From: Imbricaverruca yamaguchii
Lineage: Eukaryota; Arthropoda; Thecostraca; Neoverrucidae
DNA length: 64,000 bases
Reading direction: 5' to 3'
Assembly: GCA_034440575.1 (NCBI GenBank)
Contig: JAOTOL010001191.1
Coordinates: 1 to 64,000, forward strand
Part shown: positions 1-11,903 of the stretch, piece after piece
How positions within the stretch are numbered: the first letter of the stretch is position 1
How the letters are laid out: the number at the start of each line of letters is the position of its first letter
Position numbers and translations under genes: made by a program
Notes under the pieces: model-generated
What the model saw: the letters and a program-made list of their open reading frames with translations, nothing else
The model's database searches: none
Told to the model about the DNA's origin: nothing

Positions 1-1089
1 TGATGTATCCCTTTCAGTAATGTATACTGCAATATTTGATATGCCTTGCATAAAATATATAGCACAATAACATCACTTAGGCGATACCCACAATGAGAGG
101 TTTGACATTTTCTAACCGTAGTTCGATGAATATCTTAGTTATGGACGCAATATGGCCACAGTTGTCGACGCGCCTTAAAGCCGAAATAGGTAACTAACTA
201 ACACCGCAATCTGAAGCTCTTGGTTATGCTGAGTGATTGGGTATCTGGTGCGCAACGACTGCTGCGGTTATCCTGCGCCCGCTGGAGGCGGTAACGCTCA
301 ATAATGGACGTGCTGGCAGGGAGCCGTCGAGTGACCAATAGGACGCCGCGGCTGGCGTGGTAGTGACGTATTGCCGGCCTGCTCCCGGACCTCTCGAAGG
401 CGAGATCGATGGTCGGCTGGTGACGTCGTCAGACCGCGTCCCGCATCCGCTGCCTGCAAGATTTCTCCGGGGGCGAATCGCTTCCGACAGCTGAGCCTCT
501 CGCGGGAGACAGTTGCCGTAGTGGCTGGCGGCGCTCAGAGCGAGGGCGTCTGCGGCGGAGCTGTTGCATTCGTTTCGGTCGTTCTGAGTAATCACCATAG
601 GCCGGCATCGCGGTAAAGCCGCGGCGCGAAGGTGGTTGCTGCCGCAAGTGGGCACTAACTATAGTACCCCACTTGGCAACTTGGCCTTGTCCGGTATGTT
701 GCCATGCAAAACAGTACCCTCCTCGAAATTTGTCCGCTCCTCTTTTGCCAAGAGCTTGTTGAATGGTGTTGTTGGATGACGACTAAGCTTGCTGCTGTCG
801 GATTAGCATGCCCACAGCTGGCTGGTTAATAACCAATAGGAGTTTCGACATCAGAAGCAAAACAAAACCAAATTCCTCGGAATTGTAATACATAAAGTTA
901 TCCTCTCCAAATATAGAATTTCAACACAGAAATCTAACCCTATGTTATCCCACACGGGTTTGCCGCTATAATGAGCGCGTGGTAGTTTGCTCGACTTGGC
1001 GTCGATGTCGATGTTCGTGTGCAGCGCACACGGGTGACCCTCTCCCCTCCCCCATCTTGGGTACTCCGGCATCTCGGATCAAGTGGTTC
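1..1089. other. Unassigned sequence, no gene recognised
   Basis: No recognisable coding exon, RNA gene or repeat family is visible. The interval moves from AT-rich (1-220) to GC-rich (about 250-560) and back. The open frames across 224-655 are compositional and resemble no family I know. Confidence 0.4.
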
Positions 1090-1460
1090 GTGAAGTAGCT
1101 GCGTTCCAATAAGGCGCCGCGGGTCAGCGATTCGGCCGACGGCAGCTCCGCTCCACCGGAACGATATTGGCAAATTCCGCAGAGTGGTGCGGCCGGCAGC
1201 GGGCGCGGCCGGAAGTGCCGTGCTGATGCCGTGCGGCGGCGAGGCGGCGCGCCGGCGCCCGCGGCAACGAGGCAAACGACCCGCCGACCTGCACCGGCCC
1301 CGGCGGCACGCGCGCGCGCCGACTCGCCAAAGGTGGCCGTGACGTCATCGGTTGTCATCCGTCATTGTATCCGGGGTGTGCAAAGTGTGGCACGTGGCGC
1401 GTCCGCATTGGGCGTCGTTGCGTCCGAGGAGGTCGCCTGATGGTGGCGGCCATCGGGCGC
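1090..1460. promoter_or_regulatory. CpG-rich patch with a CRE-like palindrome
   Basis: This interval is markedly richer in G+C and CpG than its neighbours, most strongly at 1190-1330. It contains the perfect CRE octamer TGACGTCA at 1340-1347. A CpG-rich block with a CREB/ATF-type site suggests a promoter or enhancer, but no first exon, TATA box or transcription start can be read from the sequence. The frames open across it have the composition of shadow frames in GC-rich DNA. If it is a promoter, the target gene is unknown; linking it to the arrestin exon 9 kb downstream would be a guess. Confidence 0.3.
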
Positions 1461-3259
1461 ATCGGCGGCGAGAGCCAGGATGAAATTGGGAGGATGCTGT
1501 GATCAATGGGGAATTATCCGCGCGCTCCGTCATCATTCGCTTCGTCCGTGACGTGTTTTGTCATCCGTGCAAAAGGAGTGGAAATAGGGAGCGCCAAATT
1601 GCTCCTCATTACTCAGCTAACAACTCAGTGGTCACAAGTAGACCGTATTTGTTACCCTCGGGCCGGGGCTTGGGCTGCGACCTGCCGCCTGCCAACCGCG
1701 CCGTCCAAGGTTAGGTGGTACGCGGCGGTTTGGTGTCGCTGTGCCGTCCGTGCGAAGGCGCCGCCTGCTTGGTATTTATCCACGTGCGCGCGGCGTCTCC
1801 GTTGCTCCAGATATAATTAGATATCGGGCCTGCCTGCTGTTGGATGGGTGCCTGTGCGCTGGGTCGCTGCGTGAAGACGCCCATATGACGATCCTATACG
1901 ACTGGTCAGCACGCAAAAATCCTCCGGGTTCTCTCAGCAAGGGCGCTGAAGACCCCTCAGCCCGCGCGGATAGACGAACAGTAGAGCACTCCTACCTCTT
2001 CTCTGAGGAGGCGGACTGTTCTTGTCCCTTGAAGTAGGCCGCAGGCGACTTTGTGTGCTCTTAGTGCTCTGGTGATGACATCCCCAAATCAGATGAAGAG
2101 GCTGTCGCCCCTTCACCCCCTCCAGCGGAAGCGAGGGTGTGACCCTTTGTCACCGTTCTGGGTTGTATTCCACGAAGGAGTGGCAGAATGGAGTTGTTAC
2201 AGGTCGCATAATACAGGGTTTTCTTTTACTCTGCATTTAGTTTTCTTTTTAAGAATAGAAGTGTATTAACATGATTTTTACCAGATATTGAAAATGAATG
2301 GAACTCAATTAATATGCATTGTTTATCTGGATCGGTCCGTGATTGGTCGTGACGTCACGTTTGAAAATTAGCCAGGAACGGCAACGGGCGGGTGCAGTAA
2401 ATCAGCGTTTGTTGGTATGCTGAGGGTTAGTGGCGTCGCCACGAAATTCTTCCTCGAGGGGGGCAGATCGAAAGGGGGCCTCCTGCTCCCCGAAAAGGGC
2501 CTCCATTGTGTTAGGGCCTCCTATTGTTTTTAGACCCTTAGTATGGTTCGGGAATGGGAAACATGATTTCATATTAATGTACTGTTTGTTCTTGGCATGG
2601 TGCATTATTTACCTAACACGCAAATTTTTTTTTATTTTTCTGAAAACTGGGAGATACCAAGGTATAAATAAGTAATATGTGTATAAATACCTAAGTGTCA
2701 AAACCAACAAACGTCTCAACGCTTTTCCAAACATAAGAATCTTCCCGCTGGCGTCTAGATTACAGCGAGGCTGATGTTAAGCATATCTTTCAGACATCTC
2801 CCATTGATCAACCCACCGTTATGTCCTCCAAGAATAACTGAATATAGCTAGATTTATAACTACTGTTATTTATTACCACCAGCTTGATGCCCTAAGCAAA
2901 GCTTAAGCGATCATTTCTCAGTACTAGGATGATAATTTCGCGAAGGTGACAACAAAAAGTGGGTTACATTGGTTTTCTGATCGGAATCTTAAGAATTTGC
3001 GAATTTTTATAACATTTGGTGCTGGTTGCAAGGCACCTACCAAGCCAAGGTAAAATAACAAATTCGTCACGAATTCATTCACGTGCCTTGAATTTCGACC
3101 GCAATTTTGGCAAAGGGGACTTATCGAAATGAAATGATTAGTGATCAGATAAATTATCCTGTGGAGGGGCCTAATCTACCATTATTTTTCCTGATTCGTC
3201 GAATTTCAACCCTAACTCAGGGTCAGGGTCGGCAAAATGGCTCTGGAGCACAGGACATG
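1461..3259. other. Unassigned sequence
   Basis: No gene is recognised. A short block of GGGCCTCC-type repeats around 2470-2540 resembles the GC half of the ~21-bp satellite at 6040-6480. A second CRE-like TGACGTCA lies near 2351. The rest is AT-rich and featureless to me. Confidence 0.35.
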
Positions 3260-3770
3260 TTACCAGATGCCATCACAAATTGTGTACGCCGCCGAAAAAA
3301 TACCGAATCTCGAGAAAAAAAAATATAGATGGGATACAAATACATGGCGCCAGGGTCTCGAAATGTCGGGTCGGAATTCGGACATTTGAGAGAGAAAAAA
3401 AAGAAGAAAATATCCACAAACATAGTATTGAGCACAGAAAACTGGCGTTGTATAACCGGAACCACGCGCCTGAGAGCGATAAATTAGGTTGGGACACAGA
3501 AAAATCGCACCGAAGCCCCAAAACTGAACGCTCACAAATGTGCGTTACAAGCCCCAAATAAACACAGCAGAGCCCCAAAGGGCACACCGTGGGCCGAAAA
3601 TAAAACTGACGCTCTGAAGCACACAATCTCTGAAAAAGCCACAGGGCCTCAAAACATGCGTTGCAGCCCTAAATAAACATACATGGAGCTCTAAAAAAAT
3701 ACACTGGAAGATCTCAAGGCACGCAGGGACGGTGCTAACTTGATGCACCCTCGAAAACGCCCTCACACGT
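3260..3770 (-). repeat. Degenerate ~21-bp satellite, left (inverted) arm
   Basis: Read on the minus strand, this block consists of irregular units of about 16-22 bp (mostly 20-21) that alternate a C/G-rich core (AGCCCCAAA on the + strand) with A-rich sequence. Its minus-strand text matches plus-strand text at 4480-4880. For example, the peptide VCLFRAATHVLRPC read from the minus strand near 3650-3690 corresponds to VCLFMAATHVLRPC read from the plus strand near 4550-4590, and a CCCTGGCGCCA segment follows in both. The two blocks are therefore inverted copies separated by about 0.7 kb. The peptides serve only as alignment aids; the frames are not thought to be coding. Confidence 0.6.
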
Positions 3771-4419
3771 AAAAATATATCCGTGCATAAAAAGCAACAA
3801 AACCATAAAACGAGCAGGAGAAAATGTATTATACCCCTAACTTTAATTTAAAATATATTACCCGTCACTTTGAAATTTAAAATTTCCCAATTTCAGGCAT
3901 TCCAATTCATGTCACCTGGTCGCCACGACGCCCACGTCCGTGCACGTGCACACTCATCTTGCGCATTCGGCACATTCGCCACACATCGTGCGATGCTACG
4001 GTTTCTGTTAGGCCTTCTGCCTTTTGGTAATTACTGCCACATGATGATTGGTAATTACTGCCACACACATGACTTGCGCCATATTTGACGTGCTGGAATG
4101 CTTGGTATGGGTGTTCGCTGCGAAAAGTCGAGTAATGAAATCCGATCATTAATTCCCTACCTCACACGTTTTCTGGTAGTTATGAAATTCAGATTTCGCT
4201 CAGCTTCGGTGCACCTGATATCTTTTCTGCTATCCTCCCAGAATGGCTATCGAACCGAGGCCCTTCCTCAGTGTTCTTTGTTGGACACTCTGCGTCTTTC
4301 TGCGCTGCGCCCTAGTGCATTTTCGAAACCCCCTCCTCGTTTTAGTGTTCAGTTGCTTTTTAGCACCGATTATTTTTTTACGTGTCTGTGTTTTCGAAGA
4401 TCCCGATGTCTTCATTTAA
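3771..4419. other. Spacer between inverted satellite arms
   Basis: AT-rich sequence with no clear repeat structure, apart from a local duplication of a GGTAATTACTGCCACA segment at 4025-4065. It separates the inverted block on the left from the direct block on the right. No gene recognised. Confidence 0.35.
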
Positions 4420-5965
4420 CGCCCGGTGCTTTTGCTCATTGTGGAACCATGTTGCCATTTGCGGCCCCAGCTTCTTTTTCAGGTCCTAGTGCGTCCTTAT
4501 GACTTTTGTGTGCCTTAAGAGCTTCTTGTGTATTTTTAGAGGCCCAGGTATGCTTATTTATGGCTGCAACGCATGTGTTACGGCCCTGTCGCTTTTTAGG
4601 AGACCATGTGCGTTTTGGAGGGTCAGTTGTATTGTCGGCCTCCGTTGTGCTCTTAGGTTCCTGTTGTGTTTATTTGGGGCTTCGGACGCACATTTGTGGT
4701 GCTCCAGTACGATTTGGTGGCTTCGGTGCGGTACTTCTTAGTCCCAGTGCGATTTATCGCGCCCATGCGCGTGGTTCGGGGACCTAACGCCAGTTTTCTG
4801 GGCTCAACGCGATTTTATGGATTTTTTGTGAAGTCCGAATCCCGGCCTTATTTCTAGAATCCCTGGCGCCACGTTTTTGCATCTCGCCTCGATTTGTCAA
4901 ATTACGGAATTATTTTCAGTGCCATACGCAATTTATGAAGGCATCTGGTAGCATTTTGGGTGCTCCAGAGCCATTTTCTTCAACCTGATATTTTGTTGAA
5001 TCCATTCTTATTTTGGAAGGCTCCAGCTTGATTTTTTGGATACCGATTCGGTTTATCTGGTCACGCTGTTCTTACTTGTGGGCCTAGACGACAATTTTGT
5101 GGAGCTTCAACGGGACTACCGATGGGAATTCTGGGTCCCGAGCGCGATATTTTGGAGGACAGATTCGAGTTTGTGTGAGGCGTTGTACTTAGCTGTTACC
5201 CAACGCGATTTGGCGGTTCCTATTGCAAGTTTTCGAACCTCGGAACGAGTTTTCTGGGGCCGGAAGTACTTATTTGGAGACCCCTGCGCGAATTCTAATG
5301 GACCGACGCGAGTTTTGGAGCCCCGGCACGATTCTTGGGAGCTTATGCCTCTCAGGATAGGGAGGGGGGGCATTTTCTACTTTCATATGCCACTGCGGCC
5401 ACTGAAGGAGTATGTTTTTGTCCCAGAGTGACATTCTGGTTACCAATTGATTTTTGGATCAGCTGCAGCTCTTGGGGCACGGTGCACCCTTCTGGGCCTC
5501 CAGGGTGACTTTCAATGGCTGCGACTCGATTTTTTATATAGTCCAATGTGATCTTTCGGGTCCCGACGTCATTTGCTTGGATCCCTAGCGCGAGCTTTAG
5601 CTGCCTCGACACTTTTTTGGGGTCTTTTAGGTTTTTTGGCGACATTGTTGGGCCCCAGGGTTGGAGTGTTTTTGTGTTTTTTTTTTGTGTGTTTTTGTGT
5701 GTGTTTTTCAGAGTTGGACCCATGTCCGGAGTGTTTTTCGTTGTCTGGCTTCATTTGTTTTGGTCCCAATGAGACTGGAATGGAATGGTACGACCTTTCC
5801 TGCCACTAGATTGATTTTCATGGTCCGGTCGTACATTTTTGGTACACCCAGGCTCAACGTGATTTTCAGGGCCCCGGCCGGACTTTTGGGTCCATATCGC
5901 AACTGTGAACACCCCGGCACGACTTCTACCATTTCTTTGGGGGTTTCATGCAATTTATAGGCCTC
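4420..5965 (+). repeat. Degenerate ~21-bp satellite, right arm
   Basis: A long array of diverged units, usually 19-23 bp, each with a T-run after a GCGA-type core followed by a G/C cluster (approximate consensus CGCGATTTTTGGGGCCCCGG). The period is easiest to see at 5200-5345 and 5470-5660. Units at 4480-4880 have inverted counterparts at 3260-3770. Open frames in it are unrelated to known proteins and are best read as by-products of the repeat. Confidence 0.6.
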
Positions 5966-6039
5966 ATCTCGCGCCATAAGTATCTCGCCCCATTTCCTGG
6001 AGCTTCTTTACCGGTTTTCAACGTCTTATGTCCTACCCT

Positions 6040-6480
6040 CCTCCGTATTCAATGTCCTCTCTCGTCTTGAAGGGCCCTCTCTTACATCCTCTTACATCCT
6101 GTGGTCCATTACCATGGCATGGGGGCTTCCTCTCATGTCCCAAGACATTATCTGCCTAATTAGGGGCCTCTTGACACACCTCGTGGGCCTCCTCCTTTAT
6201 CCTGGCAAAGCCTTACCAGTCTTGAGGGAATCTTCAACTTTGGAAACCTCATACCTGTTACCACTCCCATCTTAAGGTCCTCCTCTCATTTTCTTGGAAA
6301 TCTTTCCGGTCTTCGGGCCCTCATTCAGTCCTAGAGACCTACTCCTTTTTCGGGACTCCTCTCGAGTCCGGCAGGGCCCTCATTTCCCTTTTAGAATCCT
6401 TTCTTTCAAATTAGGGACCTCCTCTCACGTCTTGGGGACCCCTTGCTCTGCGTTTTGATTCGAACTTCTCCCATTTTAAG
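6040..6480 (+). repeat. Second ~21-bp satellite family (CCTCCTCTCA type)
   Basis: Units of about 20-22 bp with approximate consensus GGGACCTCCTCTCATGTCTTG recur through the block. Clear examples are near 6120, 6273 and 6415. It abuts the previous array but has a different consensus, so it is either a different family or a strongly diverged continuation. Confidence 0.5.
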
Positions 6481-6489
6481 GGTGGTATC

Positions 6490-7585
6490 TTATCTCCTGG
6501 TGGAGTGCACCATAGAGCATTGCGGATCGTCATAGGGGCATTTCGGACATTACCAGCCGCAAGTATATTGGCAGAAGCCCATGAGCCATCGCCGGCAAAC
6601 AGACTCGAGAAACTAGGACTTATATAAAATTAAGGCAGCTTCCAGCGCATCCCGCATATCAATCAGTCTTTTCCAACCACGAGATGTTTTGCCTTGCCAC
6701 CGCACGCGTCTGTGTACACTGCTGAGCTTGTTACCATTATTAAGGCGCTATGTTTCATTGAAGTTGGAGACGAAACCCTTCATCTTATTGTAACAGACTC
6801 GTTGAGTAGTCTTCAGGCTATTCAGCCCTTTTACCCATCTAACCATTTCGCTCAAGAAATCATAGCACGTTTGACTTCATTGGGTAGAGTGGGTAAGAGT
6901 ATTGTAATCTGTTGGGTACCGAGTCATACCGCCATCACGGGAAATGAGCTCGCAGACGCTGCTGCAAAGCGTGCCGCGCAATCACGTAGGACTCGAGCTC
7001 TACCCCTCCACGCCAGGGATTACTATGCAAAAGAAAATGATTTCCTCCAAAGAAAGTGTCAAGAAAGCTAGAACTTCCAGGTTTTAAACAAACTCCGATC
7101 TGTCAAACCGGTTATGACCCCATAGACATCAGCCTGAAGAAAATGGAGGAGAGAAGAGGTCATTCTTGCACGCCTGAGAATAGGGCACGCGTATGTAACG
7201 TACGGTTACCTTTTGAGAATGGAGGCGAGACCATACTGTTCCCGATGTGGCTCATCAATGACGGTTCGACATATATTGTTTTATTTCCCCAACTTCATGG
7301 TTGATCACTTCGAAACTTTGAAACTTGGTTGGAAATTTGAACCGAAGACATCACCTCGGTTCAAATTTCCACGAATTGTCATACTCTCCTTTAGATAACA
7401 ATTCTGAGATCATCCAGACAGGTAAAATATATCGATACATCTCAACGGCCCAGTTCGGCGTAATCTATCCCTTCCAAAAATACACGCATGCCGCCAATTA
7501 TAGAGTGATGAAACAGATACGGGCGCTACATAACCAGTAGCTGTTGATGCGTCCCAAAGCCCAAATAATAAATCAATCAATCAGC
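6490..7585 (+). mobile_element. LINE copy A (I-group type), 5'-truncated and internally deleted
   Basis: This is a decayed copy of a LINE ORF2 3' half followed by its 3' tail. From about 6505 it encodes a VHHRALRIVIGAFRT segment of the post-RT linker, equivalent to VHHAALRIATGAFRT in the better copy at 46.5-49.5 kb. A stop follows, then an internal deletion of roughly 130-140 codons, then an RNase H-like piece. From about 7160 the CCHC region follows in a shifted frame. The tail at 7525-7575 has the family motif GATGCGTCCCAAAGCCC followed by an A/T-rich run (AATAAATCAATCAATC). It belongs to a subfamily distinct from copies B and C. Confidence 0.75.
6694..7071 (+). pseudogene. Partial RNase H domain of LINE copy A
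   Basis: This frame encodes the middle and C-terminal parts of a LINE-type RNase H domain, which normally degrades the RNA strand of the RNA:DNA hybrid during retrotransposition. Visible motifs are ASVYTAEL (second catalytic Glu), VTDSLSS (third catalytic Asp), WVPSHTAITGNELAD (C-terminal active-site region) and a basic AAKRAAQ segment. The first catalytic motif, YTDGS in copy C, is absent because the internal deletion removes it. The domain cannot be catalytically complete. The frame stops at 7069-7071 and homology continues in other frames to about 7390, where the last Cys of the CCHC motif is replaced by Phe (YFPNF against VCPLF). It is a dead fragment, not a host gene. Confidence 0.8.
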
Positions 7586-8360
7586 CAGAACTTCCCGGAG
7601 CGAAGAGGTGCCGCTGTCCAGGACACGAATAGGCCACACGTATGCTACCCACCGCTACCTGCTACGAAACGAAGACAGGCCGATGTGTACTCGCTGTGAT
7701 AGACCGCTGGCAGTGAGGCACGTTCTTCTGGTGTGCCCCCTCCCTATTCTCAGCGCAACGACGACGATTCTTTGGACGAGATGTATCCTCGCCGAAGATT
7801 GCGGGCCTTCTTGGTGATGGATCACACATGGTTCATACTGGACGGTTGTTCGAGTTTCTCTCGCAAGTGCGTTTTGATGTTGTTTACCAGGACCTTAGAT
7901 ACGTCGTATTTCGTCATGTATTTCACCCCGTGACATGTCACAAACTAATCTTCGCTTGCTCTTACTGCTTCGCTGTTTTACTGATGCTTCTTCCATCTCA
8001 CTGTTTCACTGGTGCTGTTGCGTAAATTTCACTGTTTCACTGATGTTGTCTAGGGGCAAGTTGCTCGTCTCACAGGCAAAAGGTTGTGGGTTCGAGTCTC
8101 ACCTGTCGCTACTCTTCGCCCGGGACCAATCGGCGTGGGAGATTGGCGACGCTGCATGACTCAACGGTCGCTGTGTCGTAAAACCTATAACCAACCAACC
8201 AACTGATGACGTTACTCCCATTTCACTGTTTCACTGATGTTCCTTACTTTTGTTTGATTTATGACGTTGCTTGCATTTCACTGTTTCACTGACGATGTTA
8301 TGGGCGCTGCATGGCCGATGTAGTCGATGCGCCCCTAAACTCCAGAACCAACGATTGTCA
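7586..8360 (+). mobile_element. LINE copy B, 5'-truncated 3' end with nested SINE
   Basis: The sequence from about 7590 encodes the last part of the same ORF2 as the 46.5-49.5 kb copy: RIGHTYATHRYLLRNEDRP, then the CCHC-type motif C-X2-C-X7-H-X4-C (CTRC...RHVLLVC). A frameshift near 7740 moves the rest into another frame. The 3' UTR has the ATTTCACTGTTTCACTGATG repeats typical of this family and ends at about 8355 with GTAGTCGATGCGCCCCTAAA. A SINE interrupts the UTR at 8046-8201. It lies directly after copy A's tail, so the two copies are in tandem or B inserted at A's 3' end. Confidence 0.75.
8046..8201 (+). mobile_element. tRNA-derived SINE inserted in LINE copy B
   Basis: The head carries a pol III B-box-like GGTTCGAGTCTC (8088-8099) preceded by a tRNA-like segment. 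The body reads CGACCAATCGG...GAGATTGGCGACGCTGCATGAC, and the element ends in a short CCAACCAACC-type tail. The 7-bp sequence ACTGATG occurs on both sides (8039-8045 and 8202-8208), a plausible target-site duplication, although it is also part of the host UTR repeat. The continuity of the LINE UTR on both sides shows the SINE arrived later. Related copies are at 54725-54885 and 60455-60614. Confidence 0.75.
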
Positions 8361-10121
8361 TGTACTGTATTGTTCTGTATTGGTCTGTACTGTACAGTAT
8401 TGTGGTTTGTGACAAACAGCACGGAATACTTCTCAAGGGAACCGACATCGACTCTTTCAGAGACATTGCAGTGTTTATAGGAGTGATGAAGTTACCTTGG
8501 ATGGCCCGTTATAAGACACTGATAACTTTTCGCGTCGTTTAGCGGTTCGTGATATGTTTGGTATAATCAATGCTGAGATGCAATTCATATATGTCGGTTC
8601 AACATCCCGCAAGAGTGTAAAATTGACGACTTAAGATGTGAAGATTTTTTCGCTAAGTGTCGTTTTGCACTGGAATTTCTGAATTTGGCCTCCTGTATCA
8701 GCGCAAGCGTGCCACGAAAAGTCATTCAAGTGTTGACGAAAGTATTGCAACATGAATTAACACTGTGACCTTTAAGAGCAAATGTTGTCTGCGATATCGG
8801 TTATGCTAGGTCTGTGTATGCTATGTAGCATTGCATTTGACAAAACGGTGCACGATATCTCAATTTGACGGTGTGGCCTTCCGACTGAGTTTCGCCGGAC
8901 CGTCAGCCAGACGTGATCTCTCTGGGCTATTTCATCTTGTTGGCGCGTGTTCCGCGTGTGCGCTTCGCGGCACCCAGCAACGTGACGGCGGGTATAGGGT
9001 GGTAGTGGCAGTGGTAGCAGAAGTGCCAGCCGGTCGTCCTATGCACGAAGGCGTGCTCAGGCCACCGACGTGCCCAGTCAGCCGAAGACAATCTGTGGGA
9101 GTTCCGCTTTGGTACCTCAGGGTGTGTCGCCAGTGCACTGGGGAAAAAAACTGGGGAGCTCTGGGGAACCACCACACCACTGCAGGGGTGTGGTGGTTTC
9201 CCCCACAGTCGAATATCCCAGATCTCACGGGGGGTGTATTCCACTGCACGGCTCCACTGTGGGACATTGTCCAGAGGTGTCACTCACAGCCGTGGCAACG
9301 ATGTCGTCATTACATTTCATCTCAGTGGTGCCTTGGACGGCAGTTGATGGCTACGTATTCTCAGCTTCGTGTCGAAAGTGCCCGCGACGACTGGCAGTGT
9401 TCATGTTGGCGAAGCGTCTCTTGGATCTGACCTGATCTGACCTGTGCTGGCGACAGTGGCGTTTGGTCGTCGGATGGGCGACACGCTCTGAGTTTCTCGA
9501 CAACGCAGGTCCAGAGTTGGCTGCACCTGTTGGCGGTAGTCGTCCGGCCTCCCCGCGGTTCCGAGTTGCGTACCGCTTGCCGTACAAGCGGCCCGTCGCG
9601 AGACCTCACGTGCCGGCAGCCCGCCTTGGTGCTCGAAGTATGCTGGGTTGACGCTGGGGGCTCCTTTCGCGGCGTTAACGACGCGGTCGACGACGGCGCC
9701 CGCCGTTTTGCGGACGGAGTGTGCACCGGCGTCCCTATGACGGGACTGCGGCACTAAGGCCATCCGCAGAGCCGTCCGGGTCGACGGCGGCGACGGTGTC
9801 GGGCCCACCAGCGCTTCACACACTAGACCGACTGTCACACAAACTTCAGCCGGCACATGTGACAGTCAGCCGGTCAGACTGGCGTAGAGCCACCGAAAAT
9901 AATCACCACCTTTGTGGTCGATTAGCTGAACGGCCTGCCGTTCAATCAACAGACCAAAACTCGCCAGGGTGTTTGCTACCAGCTGCGCCGCCTAATCGTG
10001 ACCTGTACCGCAAGGCTGAGAAGAACCTTGGGCTCAGATAGCCGCATGTTCGGATCACAAGTTGCTGCATCGCTTCGTTTGTCCGAGTGGCACCGTGCTA
10101 ACCCTGTGTGTCCTGTTGCAG
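8361..10121. other. Unassigned sequence upstream of the arrestin exon
   Basis: No exon, RNA gene or known repeat is recognised. 9440-9800 is GC-rich, and a strong hairpin lies at 9164-9202. The sequence next to the exon is presumably arrestin intron, because a splice acceptor ends at 10121. Confidence 0.4.
9164..9202. repeat. Hairpin-forming inverted repeat
   Basis: GGGAACCACCACACC at 9164-9178 is complementary to GGTGTGGTGGTTTCCC at 9187-9202 with a single bulged base, leaving a loop of about 8 nt. It may be a small transposon remnant or an RNA hairpin; no open frame is tied to it. Confidence 0.6.
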
Positions 10122-10343
10122 AAACTCGGTGCGGTTAGCGATTCGCAAGATAATGTACGCACCGTTCAAGCCCGGCGACCAGCCGTCGGTGGAGACGAGC
10201 AAGGAATTCATGATGTCGCCCAACAAGCTGCACCTGGAGGCGTCGCTCGAGCAAAGACATCTACTATCACGGCGAGCCGATCAACGTCAACGTGCACGTG
10301 CAAAACAACTCGAGCAAAACGGTCAAGAAATGTCGCGTTTCAG
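10122..10343 (+). CDS. krz: Internal exon of a non-visual (beta-)arrestin, kurtz-like; apparent 1-nt insertion
   Basis: Beta-arrestins bind phosphorylated G-protein-coupled receptors at the plasma membrane, ending G-protein coupling and directing endocytosis. The exon covers the hinge between the N- and C-domains and the start of the C-domain. It reads [20 protein letters not shown] from 10123, then [13 protein letters not shown], then in a second frame [18 protein letters not shown] and KTVKKCRVS. The LHLEASLDK..YYHGE block is a family hallmark and is closer to beta-arrestin/kurtz than to visual arrestins. The acceptor is tcctgttgcag ending at 10121 and the donor is cag|gtgcgt at 10343/10344. 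The exon enters on the third base of a codon and leaves after the first base. A one-base excess near 10249-10252 (CTCGAGCAAAG, where LDKD would read CTCGACAAAG) breaks the frame. With clean splice sites and conserved sequence either side, a sequencing or assembly error is likelier than a pseudogene. I found no other exon of the gene in the window. Confidence 0.85.
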
Positions 10344-11903
<1,560 letters not shown>

